A stretch of DNA of 64,000 bases from Microlunatus soli (GCF_900105385.1 NZ_LT629772.1:3658001-3722000), one strand, 5' to 3'. Shown: positions 16,951 through 25,359, counted from the stretch's first letter. Numbers and translations: made by a program. Notes: generated by a model not told the origin, from the letters alone.

Positions 16951-16972
16951 GTGGGGTCGGTTCGACCCTCAC
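16951..16972 (+). terminator. Possible terminator after the DUF3073 gene
   Basis: GTGGGGTCG pairs with CGACCCTCAC around a short GTT loop, 39 bp after the DUF3073 stop. There is no T run, and the next gene starts 34 bp later in the same direction, so it may only attenuate. Confidence 0.35.
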
Positions 16973-17005
16973 CGTCCGGTTGTCCCGGTCTGGCAATCTT
17001 GTCCC

Positions 17006-18127
17006 ATGACGACGGGGACCGAGACCAGCTGGCATCCCGACATCCTGCCCGGCTACCAGTCCCGCGAGCTGCCGTTGGCCGACGCGGAACTGGTTCCTGG
17101 TGAGCAGCAGGGCGGGGTCGGAGCCACGCTGGTCCGACGGTCCGGTCGGCGCCGGGCCAAGGCGGTGCTCTACCTGCACGGCTGGAACGACTACTTCTTC
17201 CAGACCCATCTCGGCGACTTCTTCGCCGACCTCGGCTACGACTTCTACGCCGTTGACCTACGGCGGTACGGCCGGAGCCTGCGGGAGGGCCAGCTGCAGG
17301 GCTACATCACCGCACTGGACCATTACTCGCAGGAACTGGACGCCGCGGTCAAGATCATCAACGACGAGGCGCCCGGTGGTGGTCGTCGGCAGCTGGTGAT
17401 CAGCGGCCATTCCACCGGTGGGCTGATCGCTGCCCTGTACGCAGCCGACCGCCCGGGCGCCGTCGACGGCGTCGTCCTCAACTCGCCCTGGCTCGATCTG
17501 CAGGGGTCTGCGATGGTGCGCACGATCGGCACCCCGGTGATCGACGCCCTGGCCAAGCGTGGCCTGTCGACGACGGCGATCCCGATGCCCGGCAGCGACC
17601 TCTACGCCCGCAGCCTGCGGTCCGAACTGGACGGCGAGTGGGATTACGACCCGGCCTGGAAGAGCATCACCGGTGCACCGATCCTGATCGGCTGGATTCG
17701 AGCGATCAGGCAGGGGCATGCGCGGGTGGCCGCCGGGCTGGGGATCACCGTGCCGATCCTGGTGATGTGCTCGGCCAGGACGCTGTTCCGCAGGCGCTGG
17801 CACCGCGACCTGACCGGTGCCGACACGGTGCTGGACGTCGAGCAGATCGCCCACCGGGCACCCAACCTCGGCCGGCATGTCAGCATCGTCCGGTTCGACG
17901 GTGGGCTGCACGACCTGGTGCTCAGTGCCAAGCCGGTCCGTGAGGCGGTGTTCGCCGAGATGGAGGCCTGGCTCGGCTATCTGCCGACGATCCCGCCGGG
18001 CCCGCAGGCACCCGCGACGGAGGCCTCCGACGGCGATGATCCGGCCGTTGCTGCCGCCCTGGACGCCGCGACGTCGGACGCCGAGACCTCGGACGCCTCG
18101 ATCCGGGGCGCGCCCGCGGCAGGGTGA
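17006..18127 (+). CDS. Alpha/beta-hydrolase, lysophospholipase/S33-like
   Basis: A 373-residue cytoplasmic hydrolase of the Hydrolase_4 type. The oxyanion region is LYLHGWNDYFFQ, the nucleophile elbow GHSTGG, and the C-terminal His is in FDGGLHDLVLS. A lid-like region follows the nucleophile (DALAKRGLSTTAIPMPGSDL). The last ~40 residues are a low-complexity Ala/Asp/Ser tail. Relatives act on monoacylglycerols or lysophospholipids. The exact substrate cannot be told. It lies 47 bp before the NADH dehydrogenase gene in the same direction. Confidence 0.83.
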   Translation: MTTGTETSWHPDILPGYQSRELPLADAELVPGEQQGGVGATLVRRSGRRRAKAVLYLHGWNDYFFQTHLGDFFADLGYDFYAVDLRRYGRSLREGQLQGYITALDHYSQELDAAVKIINDEAPGGGRRQLVISGHSTGGLIAALYAADRPGAVDGVVLNSPWLDLQGSAMVRTIGTPVIDALAKRGLSTTAIPMPGSDLYARSLRSELDGEWDYDPAWKSITGAPILIGWIRAIRQGHARVAAGLGITVPILVMCSARTLFRRRWHRDLTGADTVLDVEQIAHRAPNLGRHVSIVRFDGGLHDLVLSAKPVREAVFAEMEAWLGYLPTIPPGPQAPATEASDGDDPAVAAALDAATSDAETSDASIRGAPAAG

Positions 18128-18173
18128 CCAAACCAACATCCGGGGCGACCGTGTCGCGGTGTTGAATGGAGGT

Positions 18174-19451
18174 ATGACAAGCAACGACCGACACCGTCCG
18201 CGGGTGGTCGTGCTGGGCGCCGGCTTCGCCGGTGCGGCCGCACTGCGCGAGCTCGCCCATGCCGACGTCTCGGTGACCGTGGTCGATCAGCATCCGTACA
18301 ACACCTTCCGGCCGCTGCTCTACCAGGTGGCGACCGGCGGCCTGAATCCCGGTGACGTGACCTATCCGTTGCGGCACCTCAGCGCCCGTGATCATGCCCG
18401 CTACCGACGGGCCAAGGTGATCGGCATCGACCGTGATCGCCGGCAGGTGATCGTCGATGAGGGGCAGCCGATCGACTACGACTATCTGATCATCGGCATC
18501 GGCAGTACGACCAACCACTTCGGCATTCCCGGCGCGGCCGAACACACCATGTCGATGTACACCCGGGTGGATGCGCTGCGGGTCCGCGACGCCATCTTCG
18601 GCGGACTGGAGAAGATCGCCGGCGATTCCGACACCGGCACCGGGAGCTTCACCGTGATCGTCGTCGGCGGTGGCGCGACCGGGGTCGAGATGGCCGGTGC
18701 GATCGCCGAGCTGAAGCACGCGATGCTGACCCCGACCTTCCCGGAGTTGAACCCGGCGGAGGTGAACGTGATCTTGGTCGAGATGACCGGCGCGTTGCTG
18801 CCTCCCTTCGACCGCCACCTGCAGCAGTACGCGTTGCGCCAGTTGATCAAGCGTGGCGTCGACGTCCGGTTGAACACCGCGATCGCCTCGGTCGCCAAGG
18901 ACCACGTCGAGCTGAAGGACGGCAGCGCCGTACCCGCCGATCTGGTGGTCTGGGCCGCCGGCATCTCGGGCTATCCGGACTCCCAGGAGTGGGGGCTGCC
19001 GATCGGCAAGGGCGGCCGGATCGTGATCGGCGACGACCTACGGGTCCAAGATCAGGATCGGATCTTCGCCGTCGGTGACACCGCGATCAATCCCGATCAC
19101 CCGCAGGCCCAGCTGGCGTCGCCGGCGATCCAGATGGGGCAGCACGCCGCCCGACAGATCGTCCGGCTGACCCGCAGTGAGTCGACCGAGCCGTTCCGCT
19201 ATCACGACCGCGGGATCATGGCCACGATCGGCAATCAATCGGCGGTCGTGCAGCTGTCGACCGGTCAACGGATCACCGGTCCGCTCGCCTGGTTCGCCTG
19301 GGTCGCGCTGCACCTGTGGTACCTGCTCGGCGGTCGGAACCGGGTGCAGACCTTGATCAATCTGGCCTATCGCTATCTGATCTGGCCGCGGCAGACCGGA
19401 GTGATCATCGGAGACGTGATCGAGCCACCATCGCAACGCCCGGACGACTGA
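18174..19451 (+). CDS. ndh: Type II NADH dehydrogenase (NDH-2)
   Basis: A single-subunit, FAD-containing NADH:menaquinone oxidoreductase of the respiratory chain, without proton pumping. The 425 residues have an FAD-binding GAGFAGAAALREL, an NADH-binding VVGGGATGVEMAG and a second FAD contact, IFAVGDTA. The substrate-side segment YQVATGGLNPGD is conserved in NDH-2. The C-terminus has the amphipathic membrane-binding helices (WFAWVALHLWYLLGG). The ATG at 18174 has GGAGG unusually close, so in-frame GTG 18159 or TTG 18162 are possible alternatives. It would feed the menaquinone pool made by the men genes at the right end. Confidence 0.93.
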   Translation: MTSNDRHRPRVVVLGAGFAGAAALRELAHADVSVTVVDQHPYNTFRPLLYQVATGGLNPGDVTYPLRHLSARDHARYRRAKVIGIDRDRRQVIVDEGQPIDYDYLIIGIGSTTNHFGIPGAAEHTMSMYTRVDALRVRDAIFGGLEKIAGDSDTGTGSFTVIVVGGGATGVEMAGAIAELKHAMLTPTFPELNPAEVNVILVEMTGALLPPFDRHLQQYALRQLIKRGVDVRLNTAIASVAKDHVELKDGSAVPADLVVWAAGISGYPDSQEWGLPIGKGGRIVIGDDLRVQDQDRIFAVGDTAINPDHPQAQLASPAIQMGQHAARQIVRLTRSESTEPFRYHDRGIMATIGNQSAVVQLSTGQRITGPLAWFAWVALHLWYLLGGRNRVQTLINLAYRYLIWPRQTGVIIGDVIEPPSQRPDD

Positions 19452-19477
19452 CTCGGACGGCTGACCTGACGCTGGGG

Positions 19478-19551
19478 TGGCCAGGGGCGGGATCGAACCG
19501 CCGACCTTTCGCTTTTCAGGCGAACGCTGCTACCAGCTGAGCTACCTGGCC
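19478..19551 (-). tRNA. tRNA-Phe (GAA)
   Basis: On the minus strand, the acceptor stem GGCCAGG/CCTGGCC is perfectly paired, the anticodon stem TTCGC/GCGAA encloses CTGAAAA (anticodon GAA), and the T arm is GGCGG-TTCGATC-CCGCC. The discriminator is A. CCA is not encoded. The D arm has one extra base compared with the usual form. Confidence 0.95.
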
Positions 19552-19614
19552 CCGGTGGTCCGGGCCGAAGCCCTGCAACCACGAACGGCGAGGCCGGAAC
19601 CTCGCCGCTTACCG

Positions 19615-19688
19615 CGACCCAGACGGGACTTGAACCCGCGACCTTCGCCGTGACAGGGCGACGCGCTAACCAACTGCGCCACTGGGCC
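19615..19688 (-). tRNA. tRNA-Asp (GTC)
   Basis: On the minus strand, the acceptor stem is GGCCCAG with CTGGGTC, the anticodon arm TCGCC-CTGTCAC-GGCGA gives anticodon GTC, and the T loop is TTCAAGT. The discriminator is G, as expected for Asp. CCA is not encoded. It sits between tRNA-Phe and tRNA-Glu in one cluster. Confidence 0.95.
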
Positions 19689-19807
19689 TTGCTCGCCCGG
19701 TAACCCGGGCCTCGAACGCCGTTCCCGGCGCCCGCGAAACTATAGCGCAGGTCTGCCCTGCACGAAAAACCAGAACCTGTGCCGTACGCGACCTGACCTC
19801 CATCGCG

Positions 19808-19880
19808 TATCCCCAACGGGATTCGAACCCGCGTTGCCGCCTTGAAAGGGCGGTGTCCTAGGCCTCTAGACGATGGGGAC
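19808..19880 (-). tRNA. tRNA-Glu (TTC)
   Basis: On the minus strand, the acceptor stem GTCCCCA pairs with TGGGGAT, the anticodon arm CCGCC-CTTTCAA-GGCGG gives TTC, and the T arm is GCGGG-TTCGAAT-CCCGT. It is the first tRNA of the Glu-Asp-Phe cluster in the direction of transcription. Confidence 0.95.
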
Positions 19881-19959
19881 CCGACCGCAAAACTATAGGG
19901 TGCGCAGGGCCGCAGCCCCAAACCCGTATCGATGGCCCCAGTGCCTCAGACACCGAACA

Positions 19960-20004
19960 CGATCGGCGGCAGCCGCCCGGGGGTAGGGAGACTGCCGCCG
20001 ATCG
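19960..20004 (-). terminator. Terminator hairpin of the NlpC/P60 gene
   Basis: CGATCGGCGGCAG pairs with CTGCCGCCGATCG (13 bp, perfect) around a ~19-nt GC-rich loop. It starts 24 bp past the stop of the minus-strand NlpC/P60 gene, where a factor-independent terminator is expected. There is no clear U tract, which is usual in high-GC actinobacteria. Confidence 0.7.
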
Positions 20005-20028
20005 TCGGCCGATGGAGAAAGTCGTTGA

Positions 20029-21681
20029 TCAGCCCGGCCGGGTGGCGCCCGCCACCGGCATGTAGGAGATCTGGGTGTACTCGACGGTCTTGCCCGGCCG
20101 TGGCGCGTTGATCACCTTGCCGTTGCCGGCGTAGATGCCGACGTGGGACGGGCTCGGTCCGTAGAAGAACACCAGGTCGCCGATCTTGAGGTTGTCCATC
20201 GACACCCGCGGACTGGCCAGGAACTGCTGCTGCGAGGTCCGCGGCAGGTTCACCCCGGCCGCCTCCCAGGCCCGCAGGGTCAGACCCGAGCAGTCGAACG
20301 TGCTCGGTCCGGTCGCGCCGAACACGTACGGCTTGCCCAGCTGGGCCTTGGCGAAGTTCAGCACGACCTGGCCCTTGTTGGAGCTGGAGGGCGTACCCGG
20401 GTTGTTGTTGCTTCCGGACGACCCGGAGCCGGACGACCCGGAGCTCGGCTTGGACTTCGACAGGTACTGCGAGGTCACCCAGCGGACCGCGTTGTCGTAG
20501 ACGATCTGGGCGCGGCCGTTCTTGTAGACGCCGGTGATCCGCAGCTTGTAGCCGGTGCCGACGGTGTCCACCGTCTTGTAGTCGGCCGACGAGTTGCTCC
20601 GGATCAACAACTCCGTGGTGGCGTAACGGGAGCCGACCACCCTGGGCAGCGATGAGCCGGTGTCGCTGTCGTCCCGGGTCGAAGGCTTGGTGCTGGCCAG
20701 ATACTGGGCGGTCACCCAACGTGCACTGCCGTCCCAGATGATCTGGGCCTTGCCGTTGGACGTCTTGCCGGTGATCCGCAGCTTGGTGCCGGTCGGCACC
20801 TCGGTGATCGTCCGGAAATCGCTGCCGGAGCTGCTCCGGATCAGCAACTCGGTGGTCGCATACCGCGAACCGATCGCCTTCGGCGTCGACGAACTCGGCT
20901 TGCTCGGCTTGGCCGGCTTGCTCGGCTTCGGGGCCGGTTTGCTGCTGGGGGAGGACGGGCCACTGACCGTCCGGTTCGACAGGTACTTCGCGGTCACCCA
21001 GCGCACGGCGTCGTTGTAGATGATCTGGGCGTAGCCGTCCCGAGTCGCACCGGTGGTGTGCAGCTCGGTGCCCTTCTTCACCGTGGTGATGATGTTGAAG
21101 TCGCTGTCGGTGGTGGTCCGGATCAGCAGGTCCGCGGTTGCATACCGCGACCCGGTGTCCCGCGGCAGGTCGTTCATCGAGCTGACCAGATACTGCGACG
21201 TGACCCAGGCGCGGCTGCCGCCGTACAGGATCTCGGTGAAGCCCTTGGACTGCTTCCCGGTCAGCGAAACCTTCTGGCCGTCGGACACGTAGCCGACGAC
21301 CTTGCTGCCCAAGCTCGGACTGGAACGCACATTGAGCGGTGCGGTAGCAAGCTTGACGCCCTTGGTGTAGATGTTCGCCGGGCTGGCGGCCTTGTTGCCC
21401 TTCTTCAGGTCCAGGTACTGCGCCGACACGTAGGCCGGTGACCCGTTGAGTCGGACCTTGACCCAGCCGTTGCTGGGCTTGCCCACGGCGGTGATCCGTT
21501 GGCCGGCGGAAAGTCCGCCGACGATGTCGTACTTCGTGCCTGGGCCGGACCGGATGTTGACGCCGGCCGTGGCCGTCGCGGAATCAGCCGACGCGAGTTG
21601 GACTCCGCCGATCGTGATCGCCGCGCCGGCCGCGGCCAACGCCGTGGTCATGGCACCGGCTCTACGCAAGGTGCTGCTCAC
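20029..21681 (-). CDS. Secreted NlpC/P60 endopeptidase with five SH3 repeats
   Basis: A 550-residue exported peptidoglycan hydrolase. A signal peptide (about 1-32, ending LASADS) is followed by five bacterial SH3 domains with repeated LLIRS...WVTxQYL units (about 40-90, 107-165, 175-235, 275-335 and 350-405). A Pro/Lys and a Ser/Gly linker come next, then an NlpC/P60 domain with Cys in FDCSGLTLRAWE and His in SPSHVGIYAGN. The family cuts the D-Glu-diaminopimelate bond in stem peptides, and the SH3 repeats anchor it to the wall. The GTG start follows GAGGAGG. The SH3 part is closely related to the Rpf-type gene just upstream, and both share the same leader, so they look like paralogues under one control. 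Confidence 0.93.
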   Translation of the reverse strand: MSSTLRRAGAMTTALAAAGAAITIGGVQLASADSATATAGVNIRSGPGTKYDIVGGLSAGQRITAVGKPSNGWVKVRLNGSPAYVSAQYLDLKKGNKAASPANIYTKGVKLATAPLNVRSSPSLGSKVVGYVSDGQKVSLTGKQSKGFTEILYGGSRAWVTSQYLVSSMNDLPRDTGSRYATADLLIRTTTDSDFNIITTVKKGTELHTTGATRDGYAQIIYNDAVRWVTAKYLSNRTVSGPSSPSSKPAPKPSKPAKPSKPSSSTPKAIGSRYATTELLIRSSSGSDFRTITEVPTGTKLRITGKTSNGKAQIIWDGSARWVTAQYLASTKPSTRDDSDTGSSLPRVVGSRYATTELLIRSNSSADYKTVDTVGTGYKLRITGVYKNGRAQIVYDNAVRWVTSQYLSKSKPSSGSSGSGSSGSNNNPGTPSSSNKGQVVLNFAKAQLGKPYVFGATGPSTFDCSGLTLRAWEAAGVNLPRTSQQQFLASPRVSMDNLKIGDLVFFYGPSPSHVGIYAGNGKVINAPRPGKTVEYTQISYMPVAGATRPG

Positions 21682-21693
21682 TGTTCCTCCTCT

Positions 21694-21863
21694 ACGGCCT
21701 TCCCGGACCGTGGATGGATCTCAACGCCACCGGGACCTTGTGGTTCCCCAACCACGCCAGTCACAGCAGTCACAAACTGCGCAGGACTTTAATCACGCCA
21801 CATGGGTCCCGGCAACCCGTTGAGTACTCATGAATCACATTTGGCAATCCGACACGCCGCCCG
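21694..21863 (-). ncRNA. Conserved leader, copy A (candidate cis-regulatory RNA)
   Basis: The leader of the NlpC/P60 gene shares three blocks, in the same order and at almost the same spacing, with the leader of the Rpf-type gene: 21844-21863, 21735-21776 (a ~42-nt block containing hairpin GTGGTTGGGGAACCAC) and 21694-21705 (CGGGAAGGCCGT in transcript sense). The 5' CGGC and 3' GCCG can pair and close the element. Length, position upstream of rpf and NlpC/P60 genes, and the GGGGAACCACAAGG core recall the c-di-AMP (ydaO) class, but I do not see its GGGGTGAAT element. Separate promoter and RNA parts cannot be resolved. Confidence 0.5.
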
Positions 21864-22091
21864 AGTTGATAAAACTTCATGGTTGTGATTCAGGGCTGTC
21901 GTGAGCCTCGTCGATCAAGCCCTGCGGCCCCGTATCAGGCGGAAAATCGGGTGCGGGACCGTAAAGGCCGCCGGTGAGGTCCGCCGCTGATCACGCTCGC
22001 ATCACGAAGCGATCACGGGGACATCACCGACGGCCAAGGTCGGCTCGATCACCGGTTGAGAGTTCAGGCTTCAACCGATGATCAGCGGCTA
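21864..22091. other. Intergenic region upstream of leader A
   Basis: This is the upstream part of the 410-bp gap between the two SH3-repeat genes. It holds no gene. CCGACGGCCAAGGTCGG near 22029 is a weak hairpin that might end the Rpf-type transcript. The promoter of the NlpC/P60 gene must lie around here. Confidence 0.4.
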
Positions 22092-23507
22092 TCAGCGCAG
22101 CCCGAGTTTGCTGCTGCAGGCGGGCCAGGCACCCCAGCCCTGGACGGCGAGGACGCGCTCGGCGACCTTGATCTGTTCGGAGCGACTGGCGTCCTGTGGC
22201 ATGCCGGTGCCGCCGAAGCCGCGCCAGGTCTGGGCGGTGAACTGCAGGCCGCCGTAGAACCCGTTGCCGGTGTTGATGCTCCAGTTGCCACTGGATTCAC
22301 ACATCGCCAGCTCGTCCCAGGTGCTGTCGGCCACGTTGCGGCTATCACCCTTGTAGGTCGGATCGAGACCGGCCGACGACTTGTCCTCGGTGTTCTTCGC
22401 GGGGCTTGTCGAGGGCTTGCTGTCCGGCTTGGACGCTGCCCGTGGCTTGCTGCTGGACAAATACTGTGCGGTCACCCAGCGGACCGAACCGTCGTAGACG
22501 ATCTGGGCGCGGCCGTTGCTGGTCCGTCCGGTGATCTTGACGGTGTCCCCGCGATCGACGGTGGCGACCGTACGGTAGTCGCTGCCCGCCGTCGAGCGGA
22601 CCAGCAGTTCGGTGGTGGCGTAGCGGGTGCCGACCACCGACGGGGTGCTCGGCCGCGTGGCCGTGCTGCTCTTGCTGGACGACGTCTTGTTGCCCGACGA
22701 CGTCTTGTTGCTGGACGACTTCTTGTTGCTCGATGTCGACTTTTTGCTGCTGTCGGCGCTGCTCTGCTCGGGTGCCGAGCTGCTCGGCCCGGACACTGCG
22801 CTGTTGGACAGGTACTTCGCCGTCACCCAACGGATCGCGTCGCCGTAGACGATCTGGGCATAGCCGTTCCGGGTGGTGCCGGTGACCTTGAGCTTGGTGC
22901 CCTTGGGTGCGGTGGTGATGATCATGAAGGCCGAGTCGGTGCTGGTCCTGATCAACAGGTCCGCCGTAGCCACCTTGGTGCCCGAGGAACTCGGTAGGTC
23001 CCGCCAGGAGCTGATCAAATACTGCGAACTGACCCAGGCGCGGCTGCCGCCGTACAGGACCTCGGCGAAGCCCTTGGACTGCTTGCCGGTCAAGGAGACC
23101 TTCTGGCCGTCGGATATATAGCCGACGACCTTGGCCCCGAGGGTTGGCGTGGCGCGGACGTTGAGTGCGGCGGTCGCGATCTTGACGCCCTTGGTCGAGA
23201 TCGTCACTTCATTGCTGCCGACGCTCTTGCCGTCGGTGCCGAGGTACTGGGCGGAGACGTAGCCGGTGTCGCCGTTGAAGCGAACCTTCATCCAGCCGTC
23301 GTCGGCCTTTCCGACGGTGGTGATCCGCTGGCCACGTACCAGTCCGCCGACGATGTCGTAGGACGTACCCGGCCCGGAACGGATGTTGACTCCGGTGGTC
23401 GCTGTGGCGGAGTTGGCTGTGGCGAGCTGGGCGCCGCCGATGGTGATCGCGGCTCCGGCTGTCGCAGCAATCGCGGCTGCTCCGACCTTGCGTATCGCGG
23501 TGGTCAC
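22092..23507 (-). CDS. Secreted Rpf-type lysozyme with four SH3 repeats
   Basis: A 471-residue exported wall lytic enzyme. A signal peptide (about 1-32, ending ATANS) is followed by four SH3 repeats with WVxxQYL ends (about 40-90, 105-165, 170-230 and 295-350). A Ser/Lys/Asn-rich linker comes between repeats 3 and 4, and a C-terminal resuscitation-promoting-factor domain begins [15 protein letters not shown], with the catalytic Glu in CESSG and a second Cys near the end (WPACSS). Rpf proteins cleave glycan strands and help dormant actinobacteria regrow. GTG at 23507 is chosen because AAGGAGGAAAG lies just upstream. It is an NlpC/P60 paralogue in its SH3 part, so glycan and peptide cutting enzymes are paired here. 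Confidence 0.92.
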   Translation of the reverse strand: MTTAIRKVGAAAIAATAGAAITIGGAQLATANSATATTGVNIRSGPGTSYDIVGGLVRGQRITTVGKADDGWMKVRFNGDTGYVSAQYLGTDGKSVGSNEVTISTKGVKIATAALNVRATPTLGAKVVGYISDGQKVSLTGKQSKGFAEVLYGGSRAWVSSQYLISSWRDLPSSSGTKVATADLLIRTSTDSAFMIITTAPKGTKLKVTGTTRNGYAQIVYGDAIRWVTAKYLSNSAVSGPSSSAPEQSSADSSKKSTSSNKKSSSNKTSSGNKTSSSKSSTATRPSTPSVVGTRYATTELLVRSTAGSDYRTVATVDRGDTVKITGRTSNGRAQIVYDGSVRWVTAQYLSSSKPRAASKPDSKPSTSPAKNTEDKSSAGLDPTYKGDSRNVADSTWDELAMCESSGNWSINTGNGFYGGLQFTAQTWRGFGGTGMPQDASRSEQIKVAERVLAVQGWGAWPACSSKLGLR

Positions 23508-23523
23508 GGTCTTTCCTCCTTGG

Positions 23524-23696
23524 ACGGCCTTCCCGAGCCGCAGATGGGGGATCTGATGCATCTGCTGCACCTTGTGGTTCCCCAACCACGCCAGTAACAG
23601 CAGTCACAAATTTCTCAGGAGAGTAACTGCGTTTCTGGCCGAAGATCAACCTCTGAGTAGGGATTTCGCAGCCCTCGCAACCCGACACGCCGTCCG
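23524..23696 (-). ncRNA. Conserved leader, copy B (candidate cis-regulatory RNA)
   Basis: This is the leader of the Rpf-type gene and the partner of copy A. Its matching blocks are 23677-23696, 23569-23610 and 23524-23535. The distance between the two larger blocks is 66 nt here and 67 nt in copy A, although the sequence between them differs. The closing pair is stronger here: GGACGGC (5') with GCCGTCC (3'), 7 bp. Conserved blocks at fixed spacing plus a compensating end stem argue for a folded RNA rather than only a promoter. Confidence 0.5.
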
Positions 23697-23785
23697 CGGG
23701 GTAAAAATTCCAAGCGTGTAGTTCGGCCTCCTGTCGGGCTCACTGTCCGGGTCTTGGCCCGGTGGGAGAGACTGAACGGGTGGTC

Positions 23786-24133
23786 ATGGAGATGCCCGAC
23801 GACGAGTTCGATCGCCTGGTCTCGGAGGCGATCGACCGAGTGCCCGAGCGGCTGGCCGGCCTACTCGACAATGTCGTGATCATGGTCGAGGACTGGCCGC
23901 CGCCGGACGAACCCGATCTGCTCGGCTACTACGACGGCGTCCCGTTGACCGAACGCGACGGCGGGTACGCCGGTGTGCTGCCGGACCGGATCGTGATCTT
24001 CCGACAGCCGACCCTGCGGATCTGCAGCACGACCGACGAGGTCGTGGAGGAGGTCGGGATCACCGTGGTGCACGAGATCGCCCACTTCTTCGGCATCGAC
24101 GACGCTCAGCTGCACGAGCTCGGCTACAGCTGA
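23786..24133 (+). CDS. Small zincin-like metallopeptidase family protein
   Basis: A 115-residue protein of the actinobacterial zincin-like family (DUF1025-type). It has a long N-terminal helix (MEMPDDEFDRLVSEAIDRVP), a central strand region with PDRIVIFRQP, and at the C-terminus HEIAHFFGIDD, an HExxHxxGxxD zinc site. The ATG at 23786 fits the family N-terminus. GTG 23762 would add eight residues. It has no signal peptide, so it acts inside the cell. Its substrate is unknown. It ends 10 bp inside the 3' end of the convergent gene. Confidence 0.85.
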   Translation: MEMPDDEFDRLVSEAIDRVPERLAGLLDNVVIMVEDWPPPDEPDLLGYYDGVPLTERDGGYAGVLPDRIVIFRQPTLRICSTTDEVVEEVGITVVHEIAHFFGIDDAQLHELGYS

Positions 24134-24819
24134 GTCGGCACCATCCAGCTGCGACGGCGATCACTGACCCAGCGTCGACAGCGACCAAGATCAGCGTCGG
24201 CGAGGTAGCCGGTCTGCAGATCGATCCGACTGACCAGGTTGGCGCCGGTGGCGGTCACGACCTGATCCATCGGCACCGGGTCCACCGACAGCAGGACGAC
24301 CAGATCGAGCTTGCGCTGGATGTGATTGACCGCCAGCGTCTGCAGCACCTCCGGTGCCATCGATGGTGCCGCGACCACCAGGGGGGTGCCGTCGGTGATC
24401 ATGTGTTCGATCACGGAGATCACCTCGCGGACGCTCATGATCGGCTCGGCGCTGACCAGGATCCGTGGATGATCGAGGACGGTTCGCCCCGATCGTTCGT
24501 CGGTGACGAATGCATCGGAGGCGTAGCCGACATCGATCGTGACGGTGTCGCGGGACTTCAGCTCGCGGTCGACCGTCTCGCGGTCGGAGTCGGGCAACGG
24601 TCCGCGCTCCTGGCCCGGGGGTGGACGTAGGGCCACCTGCGCGGGGAGGTAGTGGGGGTGCTGCGACCCGCCCTTGAACTGGGGGATCGTCCGGGGTGGC
24701 GGTGACAGCATCTGCTCCACCGTCCGGCGGTGCTTGCGACGGTCCGACAGGCCCCCGTAGGCGATCACGCCGATGCCGATGACGAGGAGCGCGATCAACC
24801 CGATCACCCAACCGTCCAT
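24124..24819 (-). CDS. Membrane-anchored GroEL apical-domain-like protein
   Basis: A 231-residue protein. One N-terminal membrane helix (about 3-24, WVIGLIALLVIGIGVIAYGG) is followed by a basic, proline-rich linker. Residues ~95-225 follow the apical domain of GroEL along its length: GYASDAFVTDERSG matches GYLSPYFINKPETG, HPRILVSAEPIMSVREV matches the SPFILLADKKISNIREM stretch, DGTPLVVAA matches AGKPLLIIA, LAVNHIQR matches LVVNTMRG, and ATGANLVS matches LTGGTVIS. The equatorial ATPase and intermediate domains are absent. Apical domains bind unfolded polypeptides in chaperonins, and isolated ones (minichaperones) can bind them without ATP. A membrane-tethered polypeptide-binding role is inferred. 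It is divergent from a DnaJ-related DUF1992 gene. Confidence 0.75.
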   Translation of the reverse strand: MDGWVIGLIALLVIGIGVIAYGGLSDRRKHRRTVEQMLSPPPRTIPQFKGGSQHPHYLPAQVALRPPPGQERGPLPDSDRETVDRELKSRDTVTIDVGYASDAFVTDERSGRTVLDHPRILVSAEPIMSVREVISVIEHMITDGTPLVVAAPSMAPEVLQTLAVNHIQRKLDLVVLLSVDPVPMDQVVTATGANLVSRIDLQTGYLADADLGRCRRWVSDRRRSWMVPTQL

Positions 24820-24856
24820 GCCACAAGCCTTCCATACGGCCGAAGCCTGAGGTAGG

Positions 24857-24874
24857 TTGTGAAAGCATTCACAA
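24857..24874. promoter_or_regulatory. Perfect 18-bp palindrome in a divergent promoter
   Basis: TTGTGAA-AGCA-TTCACAA has perfect 7-bp arms, inside the 73-bp gap between the GroEL-apical-like gene (minus) and the DUF1992 gene (plus). Its size and place fit a dimeric repressor that controls both. It is neither CIRCE (HrcA) nor HAIR (HspR). Confidence 0.65.
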
Positions 24875-24892
24875 GACCTCCAGGGAGGCAGC

Positions 24893-25333
24893 ATGAATGA
24901 CAACGACGCAGCCGGCCGTGCCGATGTCGGTCGGTCCGCGGAGTCCGAGCCCCGATGGCGGCGCAACGAGTCGACCCAGGACCGGATGATCCGGGAGGCG
25001 CAGGAACGCGGCGAGTTCGACAACCTTCCCGGCGCCGGCAAGCCGCTGCGCAATCTGGGCGGCGACTGGGTCACCCAATGGGTCCAGCGAGAGGACCTGT
25101 CCGGTGTCCTGCCGCCGGAGCTCGCGTTGCGCAAGGAGGCCGACAACATCATCGACACCGTCGCCGAACTCCGGACCGAGGCCGAGGTGCGCGCCGTGGT
25201 CGAGGAACTGAACCGCCGGATCCGGGAGATGCGACTTCGCCCGTCCAGTGGGCACAACCGGGGACCCGATTCGTTCCTGCGGACCGTCAGTGCCGACCGG
25301 ATCGTCGGCGAATGGCGATCCCGGCGCGGCTGA
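24893..25333 (+). CDS. DUF1992 (DnaJ homologue subfamily C28-like) protein
   Basis: A 146-residue soluble protein with the DUF1992 core: DRMIREAQERGEFDNLPGAG followed by GKPL. This is the conserved domain of DNAJC28-like proteins, which lack a J domain in bacteria. The rest is helical and charged (ALRKEADNIIDTVAEL). GGGAGG lies 6 nt before the ATG. Function is not established. The shared palindromic promoter with a chaperonin-like gene is suggestive. Confidence 0.87.
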   Translation: MNDNDAAGRADVGRSAESEPRWRRNESTQDRMIREAQERGEFDNLPGAGKPLRNLGGDWVTQWVQREDLSGVLPPELALRKEADNIIDTVAELRTEAEVRAVVEELNRRIREMRLRPSSGHNRGPDSFLRTVSADRIVGEWRSRRG

Positions 25334-25359
25334 TCCGTCCGCGACCCCAACCCACACAC

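Noticed and set aside
21694-23696. Canonical c-di-AMP (ydaO) riboswitches before the wall-enzyme genes
   Set aside because: Position and the GGGGAACC hairpin fit, but the GGGGTGAAT and GTCAGCTAACC-like elements are not visible, so I report only a conserved leader of unknown class.
24857-24874. CIRCE or HAIR heat-shock operator
   Set aside because: The arms TTGTGAA/TTCACAA differ from TTAGCACTC and CTTGAGT, and the spacer is 4 bp, not 9 or 7.
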